Position numbers and translations under genes: made by a program. The notes under the pieces were generated by a model. It searched no databases and had not been told where the DNA came from. It worked only from the letters and a program-made list of their open reading frames with translations. This document shows positions 1-7,005 of a stretch of 38,162 bases of DNA, piece by piece. Source of the DNA: Desulfobulbaceae bacterium (GTDB lineage: Bacteria > Desulfobacterota > Desulfobulbia > Desulfobulbales > Desulfocapsaceae); contig JAFLKM010000015.1 in NCBI GenBank assembly GCA_019163335.1, forward strand, positions 1 through 38,162, in the 5' to 3' direction. Position 1 is the first letter of the stretch. Each line of letters opens with the position of its first letter.

Positions 1-191
1 AACCAGCAGCTCCCCAGGCCAGGGGCACGCATACTGATAAAGACTTTAAAGAAATGGTGACGCAAATAAAGCTATTGAACAAAATGGTGGCACACCTTGA
101 AACGATGGTCGCCGACAGAGATAAACAGATTGTTCGGCTGGAGAGCGAACAGACCGCTCATGTCGCGGTCAAAAAAAAACAGGTCATATAG
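1..191 (+). CDS. Phage repressor A, C-terminal fragment (cut by window edge)
   Basis: The frame that starts at base 3 encodes about 62 residues and stops at TAG 189-191. It aligns with the C-terminal part of the complete CI-like repressor at 36138-36578: both share the stretch around THTDK/AHTDK, then a Leu- and Met-rich, charged, probably coiled-coil segment, and end in V-K-K-K-Q plus a few residues. Only the linker and coiled coil are inside the window; the helix-turn-helix domain would lie upstream of base 1. The role is therefore inferred from the second copy: DNA-binding control of lysogeny. The gene ends on a run of nine A (171-179), and the next reading frame begins in -1 phase without a start codon (see the next entry). 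It is likely to be the lysogeny regulator of the element that ends at about 2250. Confidence 0.7.
   Translation, partial: PAAPQARGTHTDKDFKEMVTQIKLLNKMVAHLETMVADRDKQIVRLESEQTAHVAVKKKQVI
171..179 (+). other. A9 slippery run at end of repressor A
   Basis: Nine consecutive A sit in the zero frame as AAA AAA AAA CAG, which gives a zero-frame A-AAA-AAA heptamer, a sequence type known to promote -1 ribosomal frameshifting and transcriptional slippage. The -1 frame stays open from here for 99 codons and is conserved in protein sequence with the second copy, which has A10 at the same place (36557-36566). Slippage itself is inference. Confidence 0.55.
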
Positions 192-478
192 TAAAAATCT
201 ATTCCAATCCAGAGCCGCATAGGAAATGCAAAAACCCGACGCTCTACTGTGTGCGCAATGTCCGCAAGGAAGGCGGGATCTGCACCGCCGGGGTGGAGTC
301 GGTGATGGAGAAAACCCACGCTCTGGCCGTCGCCATGAACAATATGATGGACCAGCACAGCATGAAGTATAAAGCCAACCACGAGAAGGGCCTGCTTGCC
401 CGCGACAGGGTTTTACAAGTCCTGAGTGGGGGGGGGGGTGGTGGCGACAGAGAGTTATGGAAGAGGACGGCCGGCTGA
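179..478 (+). CDS. Start-less -1-frame zinc-motif extension of repressor A
   Basis: This frame lies -1 to the repressor and is open from the stop at 122-124 to TGA 476-478. No ATG, GTG or TTG occurs in frame before GTG 251, yet similarity to the second copy (36566-36841) starts right at the A-run: K-K-K-T, then I-x-K-I-Y-x-N-P-x-P-H-R-K-C. Conserved residues form H-x2-C-x6-C-x10-C, a plausible zinc site. Next come a Met-rich helix and the block N-H-E-K-G-L-L-x-R-D-R. Most nucleotide differences between the copies in the conserved motif fall at third codon positions, as expected for a translated sequence. The simplest reading is a C-terminal extension made by -1 slippage on the repressor. The alternative is a separate gene starting at GTG 251, which would cut off the conserved Cys/His part. 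The function is unknown. Confidence 0.55.
   Translation, partial: TGHIVKIYSNPEPHRKCKNPTLYCVRNVRKEGGICTAGVESVMEKTHALAVAMNNMMDQHSMKYKANHEKGLLARDRVLQVLSGGGGGGDRELWKRTAG
428..438 (+). repeat. G11 homopolymer tract inside the zinc-motif frame
   Basis: Eleven consecutive G encode glycines after the conserved N-H-E-K-G-L-L-x-R-D-R block. In the current frame the protein ends 13 codons after the tract (478). In -1 phase it continues to TAA 493-495 with residues such as R-V-M-E-E-D-G-R-L. These resemble the -1-phase residues after the G10 tract of the second copy (R-D-I-E-E-R-S-K-L, ending at 36879). Length variation or slippage here would switch the C-terminus. Confidence 0.75.
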
Positions 479-522
479 TGCAATTATTGGGGTAAAAAAA
501 TAAACCTTCCGGTGGAGGCACG

Positions 523-1110
523 ATGGGGTTTGACGCAGCGGATATGCGGGACGCACAAGAGCGGAGGCTGTTGGCAAAAAGGCGGCAGGAAGAACAAAAA
601 ACAGGGATGAAATCTTGCGCTGTCTGTAAAAAACAGATTTCACTTGCCGCCTACACCTGCCCATATTGCGGGGATCCCCAACGAAAAACCCCTGAACAGG
701 AAAAAAAAGAAAGTGATTCAAGGGCAATAGGGTGGTCAATCATTATTATTATCGTGGTCATCGTTTTCTCAGTTGCCAAAATCAATCTCGGCAAAGAGAA
801 GAAGCCTTATGTTCATCGCCAGGTCGATGCGGCGGCGGAACAAAGAATAAAGGATGAAAACTGGAAGTATTTTACCCAGGAGGAAATAACAAAGCGGCTT
901 AGGGACGCAAAAAGTGCTCAATTTTCAGGGGTGTTTGTCTCAAGAAATAGCGGGGCCCCGGTTGTGTGTGGCATGGTTAACGCGAAAAATGGGTTTGGCG
1001 GTTATGTTGGATTTGAGAGATTTATCGGATCCGGAAATATTTTAGGAATCCTGGAATCGGATATGAAGGCTGGAGAGATGGACAAAGCATGGCAGGAATA
1101 TTGCGAATAG
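523..1110 (+). CDS. Zinc-ribbon plus single-TM membrane protein, probable lysogenic-conversion (moron) gene
   Basis: This is a 195-residue protein. The N-terminal ~45 residues are charged and include C-x2-C ... C-x2-C (C-A-V-C near 32-35 and C-P-Y-C near 46-49), a treble-clef or zinc-ribbon pattern. A strongly hydrophobic Ile/Val-rich segment near residues 69-85 is a transmembrane helix. The C-terminal domain (about 110-195) contains V-C-G-x-V-N-A-K-N-x-F-G-G-Y-x-G-F, a pattern I recall from small bacterial and phage envelope proteins of unknown function. GGTGGAGG upstream gives a reasonable ribosome site for ATG 523. The gene lies between the repressor extension and integrase A and has no equivalent in the second cassette, where the integrase follows directly. 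A role such as superinfection exclusion is speculation. Confidence 0.75.
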   Translation: MGFDAADMRDAQERRLLAKRRQEEQKTGMKSCAVCKKQISLAAYTCPYCGDPQRKTPEQEKKESDSRAIGWSIIIIIVVIVFSVAKINLGKEKKPYVHRQVDAAAEQRIKDENWKYFTQEEITKRLRDAKSAQFSGVFVSRNSGAPVVCGMVNAKNGFGGYVGFERFIGSGNILGILESDMKAGEMDKAWQEYCE

Positions 1111-1117
1111 TGATCCT

Positions 1118-2161
1118 ATGAGTGTCGGGCCACACCCTCACAATCCAGGCCAATGGATAATTGATTGTCGCCCTGGAGGATATAAAGGCCCGCGTGAGCG
1201 GATTCCATTTGTCGGCACCAGACAGGAGGCGGTGGATCTTGAGCGGGTGATTATGCGGCGCCATGCCGATATGCCCAAGGTCACGCCAAAATCATTGGGG
1301 ATGATCTATCGGATGTGGATGGTCTGGTACGCGGCCAACAGGGCGGTGAGCACGGTGGAAGATGTGAGGTCGGTATGGAAAAACAGGCTGGCCCCAGTCT
1401 TTGAAACGGTCCGGCCAAACCATCTCACCAGGGCGATGCTTGAACAATACAAGCTCACCAGGCTGAAAAGTGGCGTCAAACCCAGGACCATCTCCAAGGA
1501 GTTGAATTATTTTTCTGGGATGCTTAAATGGGCGGTGGATAATGAATTTTGCGAGGCGTTGCCTTTCCAGATCACCGGCTTCTCACGCAAACAAACCGCC
1601 CCGCCAAAACCGCGTCCGCTCACCCCGGAACAAGTGACGCTGCTCTTGAATAATATCGAACCACAGTTCCGGCTGATATTCCTTTTGATGGCTGATTGCG
1701 GCCTGCGGCTAACCGAGGCGACTCGGCTGCTCAGGTCACAGGTGGAATTTGATCACGGCGTCATTTTCGTCATCGGCAAGGGTAGCAAAGAGAGGATTGT
1801 CCCGATCACCACCGACAGGCTCAGACAGGAACTGGAAAAGGCAAAGGGGATGAAGGATTTTCTCACCCTCAACCCCCAAACCAAAAAACCCTACGTTACC
1901 ATCAGGACCGCCCTTATCCGAGCGGCCAAAAAAGCAGAGATCGACAAGCGCCTCTATCACCACCTGCTGCGTCACAGCTTCGGCACAAACGCCACAGCGG
2001 CCCACATCGATCTGTCAGCCTTGCAGCGGATAATGGGGCACAGTTCGTCGCAGACAACGGCGATGTATCAGCACCTGGCTGGTGAATATTTGCGGTCAGA
2101 AGGGTCAAAATTAAACGATATGGTCAATGCCGAGCGTCCACATGGACACTCTGGACAGTGA
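1118..2161 (+). CDS. int: Tyrosine-type phage integrase A
   Basis: A 347-residue tyrosine recombinase for integration and excision of the element. Catalytic motifs are visible: the first Arg in C-G-L-R-L-T-E-A, the beta-hairpin Lys in G-K-G-S-K-E-R, H-x2-R in H-L-L-R-H-S-F-G, G-H-S-S, and the nucleophile Tyr in M-Y-Q-H-L near residue 317. The first ~50 residues (Pro/Gly-rich, then R-I-P-F-V-G-T-R-Q-E-A) are almost identical, in DNA too, to integrase B at 36900. Beyond that the two are clearly diverged homologues. In this family the N-terminal segment binds arm-type sites and the rest binds the core. The gene follows the moron by only a few bases and points at the tRNA-Gln 3' fragment that is its presumed core site. 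Confidence 0.95.
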   Translation: MSVGPHPHNPGQWIIDCRPGGYKGPRERIPFVGTRQEAVDLERVIMRRHADMPKVTPKSLGMIYRMWMVWYAANRAVSTVEDVRSVWKNRLAPVFETVRPNHLTRAMLEQYKLTRLKSGVKPRTISKELNYFSGMLKWAVDNEFCEALPFQITGFSRKQTAPPKPRPLTPEQVTLLLNNIEPQFRLIFLLMADCGLRLTEATRLLRSQVEFDHGVIFVIGKGSKERIVPITTDRLRQELEKAKGMKDFLTLNPQTKKPYVTIRTALIRAAKKAEIDKRLYHHLLRHSFGTNATAAHIDLSALQRIMGHSSSQTTAMYQHLAGEYLRSEGSKLNDMVNAERPHGHSGQ

Positions 2162-2203
2162 CCTGGAAGGCATGATGGTAAATGGTTTGCGCGTTTTACG
2201 TTT

Positions 2204-2251
2204 CGGACTCTGACTCCGCTTATCGAGGTTCGAGCCCTCGTCCCCCAGCCA
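2204..2251 (+). tRNA. tRNA-Gln(CTG), 3' fragment only (attachment core)
   Basis: The 3' half of a tRNA is intact: anticodon loop 2208-2214 with T33 and anticodon CTG, 3' anticodon stem, short variable loop, T-arm CGAGG-TTCGAGC-CCTCG, acceptor 3' strand TCCCCCA, discriminator G and encoded CCA. The D-arm and 5' acceptor strand are absent: the bases before 2204 do not form them, and the base at 2203 already breaks the anticodon stem. This is the usual core of a phage attachment site in a tRNA 3' end, not a functional tRNA gene. Confidence 0.85.
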
Positions 2252-2260
2252 ATAACAGTA

Positions 2261-2293
2261 AGGGTTTCCGGTTAAAATCGGAAGCCCTTTTTT
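2261..2293 (+). terminator. Rho-independent terminator after tRNA-Gln fragment
   Basis: AGGGTTTCCG (2261-2270) pairs with CGGAAGCCCT (2279-2288) with one G-U wobble around an 8-base loop, followed by six T. It would end rightward transcription from the integrase or a restored tRNA gene before the opposing late operon. Confidence 0.8.
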
Positions 2294-2298
2294 CTTTT

Positions 2299-2380
2299 AA
2301 TTTGTCCACATTTGTCCACATTGGTTTTTTGTGGACATTGCTGGTTGTCCCGGGTTGTTTTTTTTATAGAGGTGTGGCCG
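2299..2380. repeat. 82-bp direct repeat, left copy (probable P' arm)
   Basis: This is identical to 38082-38162 except for one T in a T-run (six here, five there). It contains tandem TTTGTCCACA units and an inverted TGTGGACA, so it can also form a hairpin. It lies directly beyond the tRNA fragment and terminator, and 10 bp before the stop of the tail-fibre gene. The right copy ends exactly with the window. Confidence 0.9.
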
Positions 2381-2390
2381 GTGAGAACTA

Positions 2391-5174
2391 TTAATTCCTC
2401 AGCGCCAGATAATCATCCAGCGTCAATAGCTCATCCACCTTGGGTGCATACACCTTGCCTGAATCCAGCTGGATACTATTTGATGCCGATGCAATCACTG
2501 TCTCTCCATTTTCCTTGTACAGCCGCGCTCCATCGGCGAATTTGAGCGGGGTAGCCTGCACATTATCCAGGTACAAATTGAATCCGGCGTTGATCCGGTA
2601 GTTAACGACGTCCTCCATGGTGATACCCTCGAAGAAATAACGGATACCGTCTGCCGTGGTCAGGTTATGCACCCACCAGGCGATGAGACGCTGCTTGGTG
2701 GTGACGTTGTCTGGATCGCTGATATTGACCTCAATGGTCGGGTAGTCGGCGGAGAACTCCGTCACAGTGGCGCCGTCTATGCCGATGTCGATATACTCCT
2801 GCCAATCTTCCTGGCTGTCGATGACCTGCAACCCGGCGTTGGTCAGTATCCCTCTGGCGCTCAATTCTCGTTTGGCGGCCAAGCCCACGCAGTAGATGGC
2901 AAACAGCATGATGGTATTTCCGGCAACCAGCGAGGCCGAGGGGATATCCGCGACAAAGACATACCCATTGCCGCCGGAAACCACCGAGTTATCCACCTCT
3001 ATGCCCAGGGTGTCGTTGATCACATAGACGCGGGTGTCATCCACCAGATTCGGGGCGGTGATTTTAACCCTGGTATGGGTGGCGTCCTGCAAGACGCCGT
3101 CAAAGTCGCCGCCGTTAATGATCGAGTATGCACCAGTCCCGGCCAATACCAGAGCCTTCCCGGCGGCATTGACCACCGTCCCGTCTATGGTCAGATCCCA
3201 ATCGTCAGGCAGGTTATAATTTGCCCCATCCACGGTGGTGATCGGCTCCGGATGCGTCATATTGGCGGATTGCGCCGCCCACCATTGGGTGTATTCGTAT
3301 AGTTCCTGTATGGTGTGGGCGGCGGTAACGATGATGGACATGGCAACTGGGTCAATGGCAATGCCGGTGTAGGCACCGGCTATGGCCTCACCCGCGGTGA
3401 CAAAGACGTTGGCTTGCAATATCTGCTTTAGCGCAATGGGTTCAGCCACTGTCTGCGTTATGGCAAAGAACTGATACCCGTATTTCCTGATAACTATTCT
3501 GTGCGGAGTGTACACTACCGTGTTGTACGTCACTGGTGGAGCGGCGACCTTCCCTTGATACGTTTCCGCTGTAAGGTACTGCTCGGGGATTTTACCATCA
3601 GCACCGGTGGCAATAGCCGCCTTCTGGATGTAAGTTTTTTTATCGTAAGTGTTATAGGAGTGGGATATGGCGACGCTGCTCTGAACGCCCCGAACAACAC
3701 CCAACTGAGTGCCGACCTTATTGGTGACACTCATCCGTTCCGGCCCGGCCAGTATGACATCCCCTACAGATATGTTGGCTGGAGTGCCTGACATAAACAT
3801 GGCCGTGGCCGTGCCGTTGAGATCAGTAAAGGTTAATCCGCTGTCAATAAACATATTGCTGATGCCGTTGACATCAAACGCGGCTATGTTTACCCCCGGT
3901 ATCGGGAGATTATCTCCGCCGATTATTGTGGCGTTGAATGACCACCGACGATAATACCAGGAGTAAGTAGGCTCCGTCTGTGAGCTGCTTCTAAGCGGAT
4001 TGTATGTCCCGGTAAAATCAATCAGATCAAAGACCTTATTGGCGGCTGTTCCAGAAAAATGCAATTCTTGCACTGAGGCCGTAAAAACGACCCCCTTTAC
4101 CTTTGAATAGCTGTTGTAATATGAGTAGAGGGAGTTTCCCTTCCATTTAGAGTTCGTGATCAGGACATTCCCGGACTCCATCCTGCCGTCCATCTCGATT
4201 TGGCAATTATCAACATCAATAAACCCGGTAAATTGCGCATTGGCGCCAAAGACAAATAGGCTGGAATTTTTAATTGCAGATCCAGGCAAGCCTTTAAACA
4301 TGTTGAAAGACGAGCCGCTGTTTAGATAGGCTCCGCCGCTGGCACCCGTGGAGTTGGCAAGTTCTATGACCTTGGAGTTATATATCTGAAACTTCCCACT
4401 TATATTATTGCCGCCGTCCCCATTGATCCCCATTGACCCGAATACGCTGCCATTGCTACCACTGGTTGACCCCGTCACAAAATCAGACATCCCGGTTGAT
4501 TCGTTTGGGTTTATTCGGCCCTCTATGTATACAGAGCGGCCTGGATTTATTTTCCAAAAGCAGGCGGCTGTATACCCGACACGGATACATCCTCTGAAAA
4601 AGTACTGCGCCCCAGTATTGTTTTTTGTGAGGGCCACTCTTGTTGCAAATTGGGATTTTCCCTGAGCGACATAGGCATTGTAAATAAACTCCTCATCAAT
4701 CCTATCGGCATCTGTCCCGCCATCCACCTCCACCATCGGTACGCCCAATGGAAATACCTGGAAATCGGTGTTGGTCTGCGCGGCGGCATCGGTGCAGGTA
4801 ATAGCATTTACTAGGGTTGTTGCCGTGGCCGTATCGGTCGATGCTATTCTGACCATGTGACCGAGGCCGCTATAATCCCCTGCCACTGTGGTGCGAAGCA
4901 AAATGTACGCAAGGAAGTTCGCTGGTTTTATCTTTGTAGTCCCGGCCCAATTGAGCTGGATGGACTTATTTGTTGTGGTGGTGGTAGCCGATGCCTCGTT
5001 GGATAATACGGACATGGCAAAGTTGTTGTGGCACCGCAAAGAGGAGAAGATGTACTCCAGGGCACACAATCTGTAATAGTATGTGGTGTTGGCGGCAAGA
5101 GCACCGCCGGCAACCGCTGTTGCTGATAATCCGGTAGGTGGGGCAAGCTCTGATATCGTTACTGTTTTTGCCAT
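2391..5174 (-). CDS. Large phage tail fibre / receptor-binding protein
   Basis: A 927-residue protein at the distal end of the late operon, where lambda-like phages carry tail fibres. The N-terminal ~90 residues look like a fibronectin-III-like module (P-P-T-G-L-S-A-T ... T-Y-Y-Y-R). The middle (about 200-480) is rich in short Gly/Asn/Ser beta strands with many N and D turns, compatible with a beta-helix or pectate-lyase-like fold. The C-terminal part is also beta-rich and ends in a Leu/Asp-rich segment. I see no intramolecular chaperone signature. The start ATG overlaps the stop of the upstream collagen-like gene by one base (TAATG), implying translational coupling. It probably mediates host recognition. 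The receptor is not predictable from the sequence. Confidence 0.75.
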   Translation of the reverse strand: MAKTVTISELAPPTGLSATAVAGGALAANTTYYYRLCALEYIFSSLRCHNNFAMSVLSNEASATTTTTNKSIQLNWAGTTKIKPANFLAYILLRTTVAGDYSGLGHMVRIASTDTATATTLVNAITCTDAAAQTNTDFQVFPLGVPMVEVDGGTDADRIDEEFIYNAYVAQGKSQFATRVALTKNNTGAQYFFRGCIRVGYTAACFWKINPGRSVYIEGRINPNESTGMSDFVTGSTSGSNGSVFGSMGINGDGGNNISGKFQIYNSKVIELANSTGASGGAYLNSGSSFNMFKGLPGSAIKNSSLFVFGANAQFTGFIDVDNCQIEMDGRMESGNVLITNSKWKGNSLYSYYNSYSKVKGVVFTASVQELHFSGTAANKVFDLIDFTGTYNPLRSSSQTEPTYSWYYRRWSFNATIIGGDNLPIPGVNIAAFDVNGISNMFIDSGLTFTDLNGTATAMFMSGTPANISVGDVILAGPERMSVTNKVGTQLGVVRGVQSSVAISHSYNTYDKKTYIQKAAIATGADGKIPEQYLTAETYQGKVAAPPVTYNTVVYTPHRIVIRKYGYQFFAITQTVAEPIALKQILQANVFVTAGEAIAGAYTGIAIDPVAMSIIVTAAHTIQELYEYTQWWAAQSANMTHPEPITTVDGANYNLPDDWDLTIDGTVVNAAGKALVLAGTGAYSIINGGDFDGVLQDATHTRVKITAPNLVDDTRVYVINDTLGIEVDNSVVSGGNGYVFVADIPSASLVAGNTIMLFAIYCVGLAAKRELSARGILTNAGLQVIDSQEDWQEYIDIGIDGATVTEFSADYPTIEVNISDPDNVTTKQRLIAWWVHNLTTADGIRYFFEGITMEDVVNYRINAGFNLYLDNVQATPLKFADGARLYKENGETVIASASNSIQLDSGKVYAPKVDELLTLDDYLALRN

Positions 5175-5881
5175 TATAGTCCGTATCCTTTATTCGCCCG
5201 ATCCAACCAGGCCGTGTTAAAGTCCCCTGCTCCGGTGGCCACCATCCACGATCCGGCAGCGACTTCCTTGCGTTTGATCCGCCAGTTTGTGTCCAGGGAG
5301 AAGCCGTAATAGATATATCCGGATTCGTTTTCTGACTTGAGGATGTAATTGTACATGTATGCCGCCGGGCCGGGGTCGCCCTGGATTCCTTGTATGCCTT
5401 GCGGGCCGGTATCGCCGGTGTCACCTTTGACGCCCTGGAGTCCTTGGGGGCCGGTATCGCCGGTATCACCTTTCACGCCTTGAATGCCTTGCGGGCCTTG
5501 GAGGCCGGTGTCTCCGGTCAGTCCTTGAATACCTTGCAACCCCTGCGGGCCTGTCAACCCCTGAATACCTTGCAGGCCTTGCGCCCCGGTGTCACCCGTA
5601 TCACCCTTCAGCCCTTGGATTCCTTGCTGGCCTTGTAATCCCTGTGGCCCCTGGTCGCCGGTGTCGCCTTTTTCGCCTTGGATACCTTGCGGCCCTGGAA
5701 CGGTCGAATCATCTCCAGCAGGCCCTGCTGGCCCTTGCGGCCCTGGAACACCAACCGTCACCACCGACACGACCGCCGGTGTCTCCTGTACGGTGATGAT
5801 GGTTGGTGGCTCGCTGGGCGGGCTGATGGTAATGGTGGTTACCTCGGTCGGGCCGGGGATGATGGATATAGTGTCGCCCAT
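5174..5881 (-). CDS. Collagen-like phage tail fibre protein
   Basis: A 235-residue protein. Residues ~50-175 are almost uninterrupted Gly-X-Y triplets (G-P-Q-G-I-Q-G, G-D-T-G repeats), a collagen-like triple-helix stalk as found in several phage fibres. The N-terminal ~48 residues are Ile/Thr/Pro-rich and probably dock to the virion. The C-terminal ~60 residues (with Y-M-Y-N-Y-I and a Trp-containing tail) form a small globular head that could trimerise. The repeat DNA is itself highly repetitive and prone to copy-number change. The gene overlaps its neighbours by single bases on both sides, so it is translated together with the large fibre gene. Confidence 0.85.
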   Translation of the reverse strand: MGDTISIIPGPTEVTTITISPPSEPPTIITVQETPAVVSVVTVGVPGPQGPAGPAGDDSTVPGPQGIQGEKGDTGDQGPQGLQGQQGIQGLKGDTGDTGAQGLQGIQGLTGPQGLQGIQGLTGDTGLQGPQGIQGVKGDTGDTGPQGLQGVKGDTGDTGPQGIQGIQGDPGPAAYMYNYILKSENESGYIYYGFSLDTNWRIKRKEVAAGSWMVATGAGDFNTAWLDRANKGYGL

Positions 5882-6249
5882 TATTTTGTTTGCTCCCGCT
5901 TAACAGTTATTTCGCCTTCAAAGATCCGCTTGACAAGGCCACCGGCAGTCCGCTCCAGGCCGTAGATCGCTTTGAGCGTAGCCTTTGAAAAAACATATGC
6001 AGCGGTGACATCAGCCGGAAAAATCAGCGAAAAGGCATTGGCTGCCGTGATGACAATCCTACCGTTATTGGTGCTCAGGGTGTCGATCACCGTCCTGAAA
6101 TCGTTGGAACGTATCTCCATTTTCAAAGACGCCACGGCCATGGTGTCTGGGACGCCATCGGTCACATAGGTAACCGGTATGATTAAGTCCTGGCCTTGGA
6201 TCAGGTCAAAATTAAAGACCGGCACTTCAATTCGTAATTCAGCGCTCAC
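5881..6249 (-). CDS. Phage fibre/baseplate-associated protein, BppU-N-like
   Basis: A 122-residue, beta-rich protein with no membrane segment. The N-terminal pattern, F[16 protein letters not shown], resembles the N-terminal domains of small upper-baseplate (BppU-type) phage proteins, which attach fibres. This is a family resemblance from memory. The start is GTG 6249 with AAGGGGG upstream. It is the first gene of the three-gene fibre block, coupled to the collagen-like gene. Confidence 0.5.
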   Translation of the reverse strand: MSAELRIEVPVFNFDLIQGQDLIIPVTYVTDGVPDTMAVASLKMEIRSNDFRTVIDTLSTNNGRIVITAANAFSLIFPADVTAAYVFSKATLKAIYGLERTAGGLVKRIFEGEITVKREQTK

Positions 6250-6343
6250 TATTCCCCCTTCTTGTCAATGTGCATTTTTTGATTCCGTCCATGCAGCGCG
6301 GGCTATTGTTCCGTTTATCCGCTAGACGATGTTCAACAATGTT

Positions 6344-6439
6344 TTACATTCTGGTACAGGCCAGCCACACGCTCACTCCAAGCAGCACGGCACTGACCGC
6401 CAGGCCGGTAATGATAAAAATAATATACAATCTGTCCAT
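6344..6439 (-). CDS. 31-residue single-transmembrane protein
   Basis: A very small ORF with an excellent ribosome site (AAGGAG, 5 bases before ATG 6439). The peptide starts M-D-R-L-Y and is then almost entirely a hydrophobic helix (I-I-F-I-I-T-G-L-A-V, V-L-L-G-V), with a Cys near the C-terminus. It sits directly downstream of the endolysin at the end of the lysis cassette. An accessory holin or antiholin is possible but unproven. Confidence 0.6.
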   Translation of the reverse strand: MDRLYIIFIITGLAVSAVLLGVSVWLACTRM

Positions 6440-6447
6440 TATTCTCC

Positions 6448-7005
6448 TTACGCGACAAGCACGCCGCTTGCCCGATCCAGGGCCCGCCGACGATCCGCAT
6501 AGCCATTTAGCCCGCCGTTAATACGCTTGGTGATCCGTTCAAAATTCCCGACATCTGCCAGCTCATTTAATCCGTGCGACTGCCAGAACCAGGCTGCCGA
6601 CCGGCAGGCATATTCCGGCTGGGTCAGCAGGTCAGGGAAGGAGAGCAGGTCAAGATCCAAGGCGTTGCCGCACGCCTTATGGTTGTCAAATCCGGTAATC
6701 TGGATAAGGCCGTGCCCTTTCCAGAATTGTCCAGGGGTGGTGCCGTTTTGCCGGGCAATCCATATTGCTTCCGGCCGAGCGTTTCCTAGGTCCTCTCGGT
6801 AATTATAGGCATCTCCAGATGCAATCTCCGAGGTGTAGAGCAGACTTCCGGACTCGTGGCAGATCTGCGCTAGAAACGCGGATTGACGGGCCGGGGTGTT
6901 GATGGCAAACTCATCCATGGCCGCGTTGAGGTGGGGCAGATAAAGATCTGCCCGCCTGCCTGCCGATGGCATGATGGTTTTCAGCTGTTCGAGGGTGATG
7001 GTCAT
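6448..7005 (-). CDS. Endolysin, glycoside hydrolase family 19 (chitinase-like muramidase)
   Basis: A 185-residue soluble enzyme that would cleave the glycan strands of peptidoglycan. GH19 features are visible: I-C-H-E-S-G-S with the first catalytic Glu near residue 49, a following Y-T-S-E-I-A with a second Glu, Y-N-Y-R near the substrate groove, and F-W-K-G-H-G-L-I-Q-I-T-G. No signal peptide or SAR helix is seen, so release should depend on the holin. The start at 7005 is chosen because AGGAG lies ahead of ATG-ACC-ATC and the ATG overlaps the spanin stop; an upstream in-frame start (7035) has no ribosome site. The gene is part of the holin, spanin, endolysin set. Confidence 0.9.
   Translation of the reverse strand: MTITLEQLKTIMPSAGRRADLYLPHLNAAMDEFAINTPARQSAFLAQICHESGSLLYTSEIASGDAYNYREDLGNARPEAIWIARQNGTTPGQFWKGHGLIQITGFDNHKACGNALDLDLLSFPDLLTQPEYACRSAAWFWQSHGLNELADVGNFERITKRINGGLNGYADRRRALDRASGVLVA

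Larger units (their letters stand above)
2136..2380 (+). other. Attachment-site region A (arm motif, tRNA-Gln core, arm repeat)
   Basis: The octamer GTCCACAT occurs at the 3' end of integrase A (2136-2143). It recurs as two tandem TTTGTCCACA units at 2301-2320 and inverted as GTGGACAT at 2331. The tRNA-Gln 3' half lies between them. Arm-type motifs on both sides of a tRNA core match an attP-like arrangement (P arm, core, P' arm). The same layout occurs at 37918-38162 around a different tRNA. Binding by integrase is inference. Confidence 0.55.

Noticed and set aside
244-483. Leftward ORFs over the G11 tract region
   Set aside because: They are proline/cysteine-rich reverse-frame shadows of the conserved rightward frame.
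2299-2337. CRISPR-like repeats
   Set aside because: Only two 10-bp units in tandem with one inverted copy; no spacers or cas genes. Better explained as integrase arm sites.
2391-5174. Diversity-generating retroelement acting on the tail fibre
   Set aside because: No reverse transcriptase gene and no template/variable repeat pair are visible in the window.
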